Below, one piece after another: positions 19,812 through 30,592 of a stretch of DNA of 64,000 bases. Position numbers and translations under genes: made by a program. Numbering within the stretch: the stretch's first letter is position 1; each line of letters begins with the position of its first letter. Origin of the DNA: Symbiodinium natans (Eukaryota; Sar; Dinophyceae; Suessiales; Symbiodiniaceae); NCBI GenBank assembly GCA_905221605.1, contig CAJNDS010001779.1, positions 1,120,977 through 1,184,976 of the forward strand, read 5' to 3'. The notes below the pieces were generated by a model. The model made no database searches and was not told the DNA's origin. It saw only the letters and a list, made by a program, of their open reading frames with translations.

Positions 19812-21812
19812 TTAGCGCGCTCCACGCTCCCCGTAGTTTCTAGAAAAGACCCAGATAAAGAGTTCAGATAGTTGAGGAGCAGCTTGCATTCCACCAGGCA
19901 CTGTTCTAATTCTAGAAACGCCAACACCGTTCAAGTCAATCTGGAAAAAGTCAGTGGACCACTCCAGCTCGAATCTGTTCATAGTAAGTGGCAAGATCTG
20001 ATGGCGATCGCGCCCAAAGTGAGGACGTGGAAGTTCTGCATTGATTCCATACGACCAAGTCGTATTTTCTCTGAAAAGGTTATCAATGCGGCAGTAGGAG
20101 CGTCTGCCGCCACGCCATTCCCTCACTCCGATATAGACGCCGTGAGCAGCAGGCCACAGCAGCAAATCGAAGCGAGCTCGGCCCATCAGCGGTCCCGTCG
20201 ACCGAAAACCGGTCATCGTTGCGGAAGCAGTACCGGGCAGCGCGATCATCTCCAGCTTCAAAGTGACGTAGGTGTTGCTTCCTGGAGCCTGAAACAAGCA
20301 CAGTTGCTTGCAGTTGACGGCAACAGCTCTAGCGTCGTTGCAGATTGGCTGGATGCGACGCATGACTGCAGCGGAAGTAAACTCCGCGCTAGCAAGGTAT
20401 AACGTCCTCTCGCACCAATGCCGCCTGTCTCTGACGACCTCGCTGAGGTACTTGTTGACACCGGCTAGGTTGTCCAAATGTGATGGAGAGAAATACAGCA
20501 AGGATATGTGCCGGACAATCTCCACCGGTAGACTGAAGGACACGGAGCCGCGGCTTGACTGGAGGAAGTTCATCCCGTCGGCTCCGCCCTGGAAATCCAA
20601 CATCAAGTCATCATGGAGGTCGGCGTCTTCCCGGAACTCTCCCGCCAAGCCTTGCTGCGGCGCAAAACCTGCGTCCGCGGAGCTTCCGCAGGTCTGCCAA
20701 ATAGGCGATTCGGATGTCGTGCCTGGAAGCAATTCAAAGTGGGTGGGCTGAGTGCCCCAAGCAAATCTGGCGCTCAGATAATCACGAATCAGACAGGGAT
20801 GAACACAAACCGGAATATGAACCTCAGAGTGACCGCAGCTGCCGGGCAATGCTGGACGAACTTCGTGCCGCATGATCCCGCATTCTTGGAAGCAAACAAC
20901 TCCAAGCTGTCCACGTCTGGCAGCATGGATATATTGCTTTGCACTGATTGGCGCAAGCGGTTTGCCACATGCGAAACACTTGTTTCGCTGTCTTCGCCGA
21001 ACCATCACCTGAAGTCTGCTGAAATCCTGAAAGTAACGTACAAACAAGTCCTCGCTTGGTGGCCAAGGACCTGCCGACGCTGTGTGAGGTATGGTGAAGG
21101 TCAGCTGGCTGGCGCCCACCGTTGACAGTCGAATGATGCACCCAGGAGGCAGCCAGCTTATGTCATCTTCTTCTGAGAAAACGCAATTCCCGACATGAGC
21201 TTGAAACCGAAGGCCTCGCGGCTTGAGAACGCCGTACTCTATATCGAGATACGACCAGATTGCCGGCCAAGTCGGGTGCGGTAGGAACGTAATGACGACC
21301 GCTTCTTCAATGCTGCTGCCGCGGATGTGCAGCAATCCGAACCACGGATCGTAATCTCGCGCTGGATAGAAAGGCACCGCCATGAAAAGCATAGTCTGGA
21401 TATTATATCCAATGGGAATCACCGGGAGGACTTGGCAATCGTGTCGATTGTTTCCGTACGCATTGGACGCCACATCGAGAGGAAGCTCACCTGGTAATAT
21501 CCGAACGAGAGACGAAAAGCTTCTGCCAAAGTAAAATATACGCGCTGAGCGTACTGTCAAGCTTGCCGCATGAATGTCAGGCTCGTCCACGTACTCAGGA
21601 GCCAGGACAGACGTCCCTCCCCTGTAGTCTTCGTCGCCGTAAGACTTGCGTTGCCTGCAACAGAGTAATCTGCACGTGTCAGCAGCATGTTGTTTCTTAT
21701 AAGAAGAAGCAGTACCTGCGCTTACGTTGTCCATGGCAAACAACGCCAAGAAACCCGGATCTTCATCGATTCCATCGGTTTCCACTCCTTCATGTCGAGG
21801 CGACAATGACAA
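19812..21812 (-). CDS. cysteine-rich protein with F-box-like segment, function unknown
   Basis: A 666-codon frame. The first codon is TTG; an ATG lies about 26 codons in, right before a good donor (AAC|GTAAGC), with an acceptor (TTGCAG|GC) 71 nt on, so the 5' part is probably spliced and the start is unsure. Around residues 270-335 is a Cys/His cluster (CFACGKPL...CFQECG...CGH...CVHPC) that could bind zinc. Near residues 427-470 a segment LPVEIVRHI...LDNLAGVNKYLSEVV resembles an F-box. The C-terminal 150 residues are rich in beta-prone sequence with many Trp and Tyr. The protein has no domain I can name with confidence. It precedes the transposase on the same strand, so it may be cargo of the same element or a separate host gene. 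Confidence 0.5.
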   Translation of the reverse strand: MSLSPRHEGVETDGIDEDPGFLALFAMDNVSAGTASSYKKQHAADTCRLLCCRQRKSYGDEDYRGGTSVLAPEYVDEPDIHAASLTVRSARIFYFGRSFSSLVRILPGELPLDVASNAYGNNRHDCQVLPVIPIGYNIQTMLFMAVPFYPARDYDPWFGLLHIRGSSIEEAVVITFLPHPTWPAIWSYLDIEYGVLKPRGLRFQAHVGNCVFSEEDDISWLPPGCIIRLSTVGASQLTFTIPHTASAGPWPPSEDLFVRYFQDFSRLQVMVRRRQRNKCFACGKPLAPISAKQYIHAARRGQLGVVCFQECGIMRHEVRPALPGSCGHSEVHIPVCVHPCLIRDYLSARFAWGTQPTHFELLPGTTSESPIWQTCGSSADAGFAPQQGLAGEFREDADLHDDLMLDFQGGADGMNFLQSSRGSVSFSLPVEIVRHISLLYFSPSHLDNLAGVNKYLSEVVRDRRHWCERTLYLASAEFTSAAVMRRIQPICNDARAVAVNCKQLCLFQAPGSNTYVTLKLEMIALPGTASATMTGFRSTGPLMGRARFDLLLWPAAHGVYIGVREWRGGRRSYCRIDNLFRENTTWSYGINAELPRPHFGRDRHQILPLTMNRFELEWSTDFFQIDLNGVGVSRIRTVPGGMQAAPQLSELFIWVFSRNYGERGAR

Positions 21813-21829
21813 GTACAGGTTTGTCGTAG

Positions 21830-22340
21830 ATGTTTGCTTTGTGTAATTAGTTCAAGAAGTTTATATACATACATCGAGCGCGCACATTTCTCTGTTTAAA
21901 CACCTGCATGGTATTGTCATATTTACAGTCACACAGCTGGTCAAGTTCCTTGCACTTGAGTATTTTGACGCGTTGCCACTGAATCAGTCAGTACAGTTGA
22001 GGTTATCAAGTTGAAGACGAAATCCGAAGTCCTCTGCTTGTGTGAGTTTAGCGTCAACATCATTATGTATATTAATTCAGACAAGTCTCGCAATAACAGC
22101 AGTCTTCTCAGACGATTCTTGCACTGAAGCAGCTGATGCTGGCTTCTGCTTTCCCCATCGCCTGAGCGGGTCTGCAGAAGAATTTGTGTTTCAACCGGAT
22201 CAACCGGATCTGGTATTTCCCAAGCCTTCTTGCGGTCAACGTAGAATCACTGCGTGGAGAAGCTTCGGCGCTTTCTGCAGAAATCCTTCAGTGACGAAGC
22301 TTTGCTTATTTAGGTGCGATAAATGTTTACAACATTCTTG
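21830..22340. other. spacer, no gene found
   Basis: Upstream of the cysteine-rich gene on the minus strand. No motif, repeat or long frame that I can support. Confidence 0.3.
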
Positions 22341-24384
22341 TTAGACGTCACGCCTGCGTGCTAGGATCTCGTCGAGTTCGTTGAGAATGCGCCACGCATC
22401 CGGCGCGTCCTCTCCCCAGAATGCTGTCTGCAAACTGGGACAGTACACCATGCCGCCCGGGTAACCGGCTGGAAAGCCAAGTTTCCGTAGTAATGGATGC
22501 TGCGGGTGCATCTCATACGCATCCGAGCGGTCAGATTTGGTAGGTGCACGAGAGGACTCTGGCGAGACAGCCGTCACTGCTCGCCTAATAAGCGTCAGGT
22601 CGTCTCGGAACTTCCATTCCAGATGCTGCGCGAAGGACACCGTGAGGAAGCCTCGCGGAACCTTTTGTGAGGAAGGCCCTGCCTTTGCTTGCGCCTGGGC
22701 TGCAACAAATCGAAATCATTGACCATGGTTGCAGTGTCCTATATAAGATGCACACGCCAGTTGTCTGGCCTGGACGGGCCGGCAGACGCTGACATCGTCG
22801 TTTCTAGCCTGACAGCAGTTTTAAATGCATGCCGAAGTACTGCAAGCAGACTGCCTCGGACGGAATCCCGCTCGTCGTCTGAGGCGATGTCGAGGAACTG
22901 AAGTACGCCTTTCCACGTATGTGCTTAATACGGGTCACTGCAGGTCGACTCATGTTCAACTCCAAGGATTCCCGCCGCCGCCTCCCGAAAACCAGGCAAA
23001 TCAAAAACATCGCGGAGCGTTGGAGCTGCACGTGCTCCAGGAGGGATGTCTCCGCCGTATGCGCGCAGATCTGCGTGCAGCATGGCCTTCATCCAGGGCC
23101 TTCGCTTGCTTACTGAAGGCTTACTGCATTAAATGCTCTGTGCCTCGCGCTGTCACAAAGTCAAGTGTCATTCGAGTGCAAAAGCTTTGGATGACATGCG
23201 CTCTAGTCGCTCCAGACCAGACCCGAGCGCGTCCATGGATGTGTTCGACCTCTCGCCATCGCGCGAGACCCCTGCATCCTGCAGAGATGTCTCTGACGTT
23301 TCGGCACATCCTCATGGAGCGGACAGCGTCCTCGATGCGATACAGTCTCTCGCACTTGTAAATGTTGAGGAAGTGCTCACGCGATGAGGGCGATGTCCAT
23401 GATGCGACCTGCTCCATGCTTCTTTTCTTTAAGCGTGCTACGGCAACTTTGCAATAAGCCTCCAAGTCGGCGGACGCTGTTGCGCGCTCCCACAGATGCC
23501 GACGATGTGTGAAGTTCACGCTCCACCCGTCAGCATCTAAGCGCAGCGGCACAAAGTGCGCACAGTAGCACATGATGTAACTCCCGGGAGTTACATCAGG
23601 CAGCTGTACTGGTCGCTAGGATTTCCTCGGACAGTACACTGACTGAAAGCGCAGCGTTGTGGACTGGATTTACGAAAAAGCTGAGGGTCCCCAACGGCTG
23701 CAGCATCGCGTTGCCGTCCTGAAGTGCCAGCAGCGGCCCATGTCGCTCGTAGGCGACTTTGTACCCGTGTGCCCGGAGGCAATTCACGAGGCACACGTCG
23801 CGGTACTTGTAGTCACCTGTCTCAGGAAGTGTTGCTGTCGAGATAGTAAAGTCTCATTGCATCAGGAAGGTCCTCGCGTTTTGTTCTCATTGACTGTCTG
23901 CAACAGGGAACCTGTTGCATGAATCAGCAGGTTCCAGTTATATGAAGATCTCTGCTGAGCCACTGCGCGCACAGACGACTACCTACGTGCATACATGAGT
24001 CTGCAGATTTGGCTTCAGATCCACAGTGCTTTATGTTGCGTCCAAGTAACGTCGAGTCGTCCTGGGGATGCCTGCGCGCGTTTTGAAGGAATTGCGTCCT
24101 GACAACACGGCGCGGCCACTGATCCATGTGCTTCGCTTAATTTTGAGAGCATAGCAGGCTTCCTCCTCGCCCAAAGCCTTTGTACCAACTAGCTCTGGAA
24201 ACAATGCGCCAATTTGTTGTGTCCTGGCAGCTGCAGATACGATAAGGCGCAGTGCAATGGGAACGCGGCTGCGCAATGCTGCCAGACCTCGGAGACCTCT
24301 GCACGTGCGGTTGTGCACTTGCGGTGAAAGACGTTCTTGGCCAGGTCGTCCACTAAGCAATCGTATCGGTTCGCCGACCGTCAC
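22341..24384 (-). pseudogene. decayed or exon-split coding region
   Basis: Three minus-strand frames of coding appearance follow each other: 24384-24031 (117 codons), 23573-23121 (150 codons from an ATG, with a helical HLWERATASADLEAYCKVAVARL stretch) and 22640-22341 (99 codons, with YPGGMVYCPSLQTAF and a terminal LNELDEILARRR). They are in different frames with stops between. They could be exons of one gene with introns of 500-700 nt, or a decayed gene. I recognise no domain. Placement and strand agree with the other genes of the block. Confidence 0.3.
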
Positions 24385-25242
24385 GCTGCTAACCGTGAGT
24401 GACGTACTCTCCCTCTAACACAGTCAAGAAACATACTCGATTTCGATTTGGGCATACTTCCCAGCCCCATTTGGAGCACCAGCCCAACGATGTACCTGAG
24501 AAGCTACGCAATGCTTTCATGATTCATCGGCAGACTCGAGTTGTCATAGACAAGACACGCGTAGCTGTCGACTCACGCGTGAACGCTGCGTCCCTCATGT
24601 CCGGATCCTCCCAATGCGGGTTGTAGTTCGGATGGATGTACCTGGGGTATGGCTGTTGCGAAACGCTGCGCTATTTGCAGCAGATGCGCTTTGCTGAAGC
24701 TTGGACGCCCATAAGATCCAGTTCAACTGGACGATTGCAGACTGCCTCAGTGCAAGACGAGAAAGACGCGCTGGCCGCGTACGCGAGTTCTGAGAACCAA
24801 GCTCGCATGCGACAAGCTTGTCCACGCTGTCATGTTCGGCGCATGGTGACCTTTTCGGCTGCTGTTGCGTTGTAGTCTTATTGTTCATAACTGCCTCGCA
24901 TTGTTCTGCGCAACGAATGCGATTCGCGGAAGCACTCCAGTTGCGCACTTCACGTAAGCAGAGTTGACTGTATTTACTTAAGCACCGGACATGAAGTCGC
25001 CTGATTCAGGTCTGTCGGCAGACACGGTACCGCACCTGCTTCTCTGCTTATTGCAGTAGTTGAAGCGTGCGGAGTATGAATCTATATTGTTGTTGTTTCG
25101 CGCACATCATGACACTGTAGTTGCCAGTGGACTCGTGTTTCTAGTCCTGTTCTGACAAATAGTAACAGTTGCCATATTTATATATATGTATATATATATA
25201 TAATAATTAATTCTAAATCGGTCAAGCGACTCGCCATCACTG
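24385..25242. other. no recognisable gene
   Basis: Scattered short frames on both strands and an AT run (ATATATATGTATATATATATA) near 25180-25205. Nothing that can be named. Confidence 0.3.
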
Positions 25243-25960
25243 AGGATGCTGTTGTGGACGTCAATCAGATCAGCGGGCCTAGTCTTTGCATCAGGACACG
25301 GTAGCCTTGCAACGCAGGTGCTACTTTTGCTGTTCTGGTTGTATTGTCATACGAGCAGACGCAGGCTTAGATCGTAGCTTGGTGTTCTCAGTCCTGAGTG
25401 TCAAATACACACCGATACAAAGACGTTCACAGGTGCTGGATTATGACGCTGGATGATGACTTTCTGGCAAAGTTCAACTTCATGCTATCAATTGCTTCTG
25501 CGTGATTGACACTGATTCTTTCAATTCAACAACACTATATGTTTTCTGTTTTAACATCACGATGTTAAGCATCGCGCAAAGCTGTGGAGTCAGCATCGAT
25601 CTTCAGGATGCTGTTCTGGACGTCAATCAGATTAGCGGGCCTGGTCTTTGCAACAAGACAAGGTAGCCTTGCAACGCAGGTACTATTTTTGCTCTTGTAC
25701 CTGTATTGTTATACGAGCAGACACAGACTTAGATCGTAGCTTGGTGTCCTCAGTCCTCAGTGCCAAATACACACCGATACAAAGTCGTTTACAGGTGCCG
25801 GATTATACGACTTTGTCGCAAAGTTTAGCTTCATGCCATCAATTGCTTCTACGCGACTGACACTGATGCTTTCAATTCCACAACAGTATATGTTTTCTGT
25901 TTTAACGCCAGAATGTTAAGCCTCGCACAAAGCTTCCGAGTCAGCGTGGATCTTGAGCGT
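25243..25960. repeat. tandem duplication, 362-bp unit, two copies
   Basis: The first copy starts at 25243 and the second at 25605, both with AGGATGCTGTT and continuing through ATACGAGCAGAC, GATCGTAGCTTGGTGT and ATATGTTTTCTGTTTTAAC. Substitutions and small indels are scattered through the copies, so the duplication is not fresh. No protein frame spans it. Confidence 0.9.
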
Positions 25961-28600
25961 GTGCTTGCTCCTTCGGAAGCACAGTGAGGGTAGATAAGGA
26001 TGTTTAAGAGTAATCGAGTCCAAGCTCTGCGTCAAGAGAACAACAGGCACTATCCTGATCCAGCGGCCTTGCGCATTCATGCACCCTTAGCGCTCGCTTG
26101 TTTTTGCAGAGATGCACGCTGCGCGCAGACTTACGCTCAGTTCGCTGCATTTGGCCGTCTGCTTTCTGCGCTTCGCAGACGTAGTCCTGAGTGTGCAAGG
26201 ACCGATTCGTGACATTAACTGGAAGAAGCATGAAGTGTTCTTGTACATGAGAAAGCCAAGAAACATAGTATTTTGAGGTGGCTCGTTCGAGTCGCTCGGC
26301 GACGAAGCCGTCGACCTTTGGTATCATTACATCTTATATTCTCCCGTGCGGGTGCGGCGTTAAACAAAGTCCTTGGGTCGTGTGCTGCTTCAAAAACTCA
26401 GCGGGCGTTATCACGACGGTGTCCGATGTCCTTAGTATTCCGCATGTTTTGCAAGCTCCCTGCAATAATGTTGTAAGTTCGGCACAGATCGTGTCGCCAT
26501 CGAGGAACGCGCACTGCGCGGCCTTGCCCAAAATTGCTTGCTGCTGTCCGTAAAGCTGACTACATAATGCGTAGACTTCGAGATGCTTAGTTAGCAGCAT
26601 TTCGACGAGGTCTGTGTCTTCGCCGATTGTGGGTCGGCGTCGAACCTTGCTTTTGGTTTTTTATTTATTAGTGTGAATTAGGAAAAAAACTACACAGTCT
26701 GAATCTTGTAGCCAGCACGCACAGCTTCATCTTCAACAAACCATTGCAACCTTGACCAGCGCATCCTGAGTACCTAAGCGGCCAAGCAGGTCTGTACTAG
26801 ATGCCTTAAATCTTTGCGATCGTTGCTTCGCTGACAATGCAGACATGCTAATTCCTGACGCATGTCTTGTGTACCTTTGAAGGAAGCTCTCTTGCAGGCA
26901 AGACACGGATAGCAGGGATACAAGGAATGCAAGAGCCTTGTTTTTGCTCAAGCACGCTGTCTTCCTATCTAAATTCGTTTAAGTCAGCATCTTGCTAGTA
27001 AGGCACGCGGAGATATCTGGAGTTTGGCGCAAGCTGCTTGAGCTGAGACGCCACGGTTTCAGGGCATACTGAACGGCAGCTCGACAAGTAACACCAGCAA
27101 GCGTACGCACACATGTGTCGACACATGCATCCAGCCGACTATAGATATATTAATGATCTGACTAAGTGCAGTACCAGAAGTCGGTAGTATGCGATTGTTG
27201 AGCTACGCAAAGTTTCGACTATCACAGTTTACAAAGTACAGGTTCATATTATGCTGCTATTCTGTTCTTCCGTTCACTGCGACGTTTTCCTTTGCTGCTT
27301 AAAGCGGACGAAGTTTTTTATACGGAATGCTGGAACAATACACCAAAAATAAATGCTTTCGGTAAGCTTCGTCTTTGGCTTCAAGACATATCGCTAGTGT
27401 TCAACTCAAACACAGTATCTTTTCATGTTCTGCACGAACACACAACGTATTTAAATATTAACAGAAGCCTTGTTAGCACGCCTTCGAGACTTTCGAATGA
27501 CACCTGGTTGTGAATAAGCTGGTTGGAGCAATTGTAACACTAACCATATGCATCCCAGTGCTATGTCTGGTGCGTATAAGTATAGTGCAGTGACTTAAGC
27601 GTGTCCTGTTATGAAACACGTTCGACATGTATTATGGCAGCTCTGGCACTACTATAAGAACATAACATAAAGATGCGAATGAATATGGCCCACGTGCTCG
27701 TTTCTTTCTGCGTTCACAAACATCAGCCGCAGGATGTCGGAGGCTCGAGGTAGCCTGTGGCGACGGGCGTCTATACAGCTATTTATAATTCATATTTTTT
27801 ACTACTTGTCCTGTTGCGCTGATTCTAGTGTGAGTTTTTAGAGTAGAGACATACGTCGGGCAAGTGTTTCCCGCTGTTAGTTTTGCCTGCAATGCGTTTT
27901 GTTACTTCTGCCCTACCAGCGTCTTAAGTAAAGGCATTACAATGGCCATAGCAGCAAGTTTTACATTTTCCAGACACTTCTTGCTATGGCAACATTAGCT
28001 TTGGAGTATAGAGAGGCGGGGCCATAGCCGCGAGCTAAATTTTTTTCTGTAGTTCAGGAACCTAATGTTGTTGCTCCGCGTGTGTCTGGAGCAGAAGCAG
28101 ATGCCTGGAAAAAGTTGCGAATGTCGGCCACAGGCGTGTGGCAACCTGGCGCAGAAGAGACACTTTTTCATTAAGTGTATTATTTAGCATCACTGGCTGA
28201 CATAGTACTCTCGTTTCAAGGCAAACTGAAATATACTCTTTATTAACGTTACTGGAAACGAACTTAGACCCGGCAGCACAGAGGCCTTTGACACTCAGGC
28301 CTCATTCCGACTTAACGTAAACCTAATTCTGCCAGCACGCAAGGCATGAATTGTTTTTCTGATTCGTGATTCTGTGCTATCATAATATCGGTCACTTTTC
28401 CAGGTTTTTTATATGTGCTAACGTTTTGTATAAAGGTTAAAACCTTATGTAAGGCATTACTGATAAAACCAATTCAGACACGGTGCTGCTCATTCTCGTC
28501 GCGACAAAGAAATTGACCTGGCACGCTATCAGGTGAGTAGTGGGCATGAGCATCTATATGAATATCACTTCAGCGGCGAAACCTTCCAGTGGTGCATAGC
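25961..28600. other. intergenic, little support for genes
   Basis: The only frame worth noting is minus 26600-26334 (88 codons from an ATG), helical with several Cys, without a known domain. The rest is stop-rich. Confidence 0.3.
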
Positions 28601-28644
28601 AAGAGAGTCCGAGCATTTTAGATGCTTTGCGGCGTTGTCGTCAT

Positions 28645-29253
28645 TCACCCGCGCGCTTTCCAGGGACAGCCAGGACGGTGTCCCTTGGAGGAGGAAGAAA
28701 AGCCACGACGGAGCTGCTCGCACGCATCGCAGCGTTGAGGGTCCTTTCTCGGGTACCCTGGGTAGCGCTCGCCTTCAGCGTTCGGCTTGCCCATGTGATT
28801 CGGAGCTGGCTCTCCTGGTGGGATCTCGGGATAGGTGGCCCGGCTCCTGCGTGACTTGGCCTTCGGCTCAGGCTTTGCTTTCGGGTCAGGTTTCCCCTGC
28901 GGGGAAGCCTTCACCTTAGGAGCAACCTTAGCCTTTGCTGCAGGCCCTTCCTCACCCTTTCGTTTGGGCGCGGCAATCTCCTTTGGAGGTGCCTCGGAAG
29001 CCTGCTCTCCCTCTGTGCCTGAGCTGCTGTCACTCCCTGACGATGTGTCGCATAGCATCGAGCTGTAGTCTGACACCTCTTCAGAAACCTCGCCGCCCAG
29101 TTCCTTGACCTTCTTTTCAGCCTTGCGGAGCTGGTTCCGAGACTTGCGGACGACCTTGCTCCTGCGCCTGAGCAATTCCTTTACGTTTTGGAGAAACTTT
29201 GCCCGAGTCACCCGCAGGGACCGTTTCACGGCATCCAGGCTGCTCAGAGGCAT
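28645..29253 (-). CDS. lysine/proline-rich protein with C-terminal Cys/His motif
   Basis: A 202-codon frame from an ATG to a stop. Residues 1-60 are a basic amphipathic helix (RRRSKVVRKSRNQLRKAEKK), then an acidic Ser-rich stretch (SSGSDSSSGTEGE), a Lys/Pro/Ala-rich part with KAKPEPKAK-type short repeats, and a C-terminal CDAC-x15-H-x3-C motif (roughly residues 175-197) that could hold zinc. Composition is clearly unlike the AT-rich surroundings, which supports real coding. I do not recognise a family; basic proteins of this kind often bind nucleic acid, but that is inference. Could be a retroelement-derived fragment with a zinc knuckle. Confidence 0.45.
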   Translation of the reverse strand: MPLSSLDAVKRSLRVTRAKFLQNVKELLRRRSKVVRKSRNQLRKAEKKVKELGGEVSEEVSDYSSMLCDTSSGSDSSSGTEGEQASEAPPKEIAAPKRKGEEGPAAKAKVAPKVKASPQGKPDPKAKPEPKAKSRRSRATYPEIPPGEPAPNHMGKPNAEGERYPGYPRKDPQRCDACEQLRRGFSSSSKGHRPGCPWKARG

Positions 29254-29727
29254 GTTGGCTGAGTGATAGGTGCTTTACAGGGAGTTTGAAGGCAAGCCAA
29301 GAAATCTGCAGCGATTGACGCACGACTCAGCTATTGATGCAATCTGTCCGCTTGATATGCTGCAATATAACGACTGGATTTATATTAGCAGTAACAGAGC
29401 GCATGCAGCAAGCAATAACAGACGCCAGTGCGACCCAAACTGCTGGACGGCTTCGCATTCACACAGGCCTAGCGTCTCGTGCGGCTGGTTCCCTAAACTA
29501 ACATCTTTTGGGTATTTGTTTTGCTTCAACCACAATGTCGCGGTCTGCTTGTGCAGCTCTGTGCATCAAAGGTCTTAGGTCGCTGCGGTGTTGTGTTGTG
29601 AGGCGACGTCTTAAAAAAGAGCCGCTGTGTTGCATGCAGCATCAGAAGACCATGAGGACTGCGAGTCACATTTTGTGCTGAAACTTTCTCGGCCTTGCGA
29701 TGTCACTCTTTGGGCAGAGAGTTGAAT
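29254..29727. other. no recognisable gene
   Basis: Upstream of the lysine-rich frame; may contain its 5' leader. No defined signal seen. Confidence 0.3.
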
Positions 29728-29985
29728 CTTAGGGACCAGGGCTTGCCGTTTTCACTTCTTGGAGTAAAAGTTGAACCCAAAGGCTTAGGGACCAGGGCTT
29801 GCGATTTAACTCTTTGGCATAAAAGCTGAACTCAAAATCTTAGGGACCAGGGCTCGCGATTTGACTTGTTGAAATAAAAGTTGAACCCATAGGCTTAGGG
29901 ACCAGGGTTTGCGATTTAACTCTTTGGCATAAAAGCTGAACCGAAAATCTTAGGGACCAGGGCTTGCGATTTGACTCCTTGCTCA
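29728..29985. repeat. tandem repeat of about 58-60 bp
   Basis: Four to five copies headed by CTTAGGGACCAGGGCTTGC and alternating between two spacer types, TTTGGCATAAAAGCTGAA and TTGAAATAAAAGTTGAACCCA. The alternation makes a roughly 120-bp dimer unit. Confidence 0.85.
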
Positions 29986-29999
29986 CCCCATAATCATAA

Positions 30000-30592
30000 T
30001 GATATAAGACGGAAACATATAATAAAGATGACAAGAAGATGATAAACGACGACAAAAAGATGACAGAAAGATGATAAAAGATGATAAAAGATGACAAAAA
30101 GATGATAAAAGATGATAAAAGATGATAACGATAGAAGATGATTAAGATAAAATGCTTTCAAAAACAAAGTCCAAACGATGACCCGATTAAAAGATGATAG
30201 AAGATGATAAAAAGATGACAAAAAAGATGATAAAATATTATAACAAAAAGATAACAAAAGGTGATAACGATAGAATATGATTAGGATAAAGGATGCTTTC
30301 CAAACAAGATCCAAACGATGACCCGATTAAAAGATGATAAAAGAAAAGATAACAAAAATGTGATAACGATAGAATATGATTAGGATAAAGGATGCTTTCC
30401 AAATAAGATCCAAACGATGACCCGATTAGAAGATGATAAAAGATGATGAAAATATGACAAAAATGATAAAAGATTACAACAAAAAGGTAACAAAAAGGTG
30501 ATAACGATAGAATATGATTATGACAAAGGATGCTTTCCAAATAAGATCCAAACGATGACCCGATTAGAAGATGATTAAAGGTGACAAAAAGA
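30000..30592. repeat. AAGATGATAAA-type tandem repeat with about 100-140-bp higher-order unit
   Basis: Short GATGATAAAAG/GATGACAAAAA units surround a longer recurring block (GATAACGATAGAATATGATT...GATCCAAACGATGACCCGATTA) that appears four times with changes. Non-coding. Confidence 0.85.

Noticed and set aside
22825-23361. Plus-strand open frame of 178 codons
   Set aside because: Lies opposite the coding-like minus-strand frames, Arg/Pro/Ser-rich as expected of an antisense shadow, no domain.
25180-25210. Promoter TATA box in the ATATATATA run
   Set aside because: Simple repeat; dinoflagellate promoters lack a standard TATA box and no gene starts nearby.
29728-30592. CRISPR-like regular repeats
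   Set aside because: Repeat and spacer are both repeated, no cas genes, eukaryotic context.
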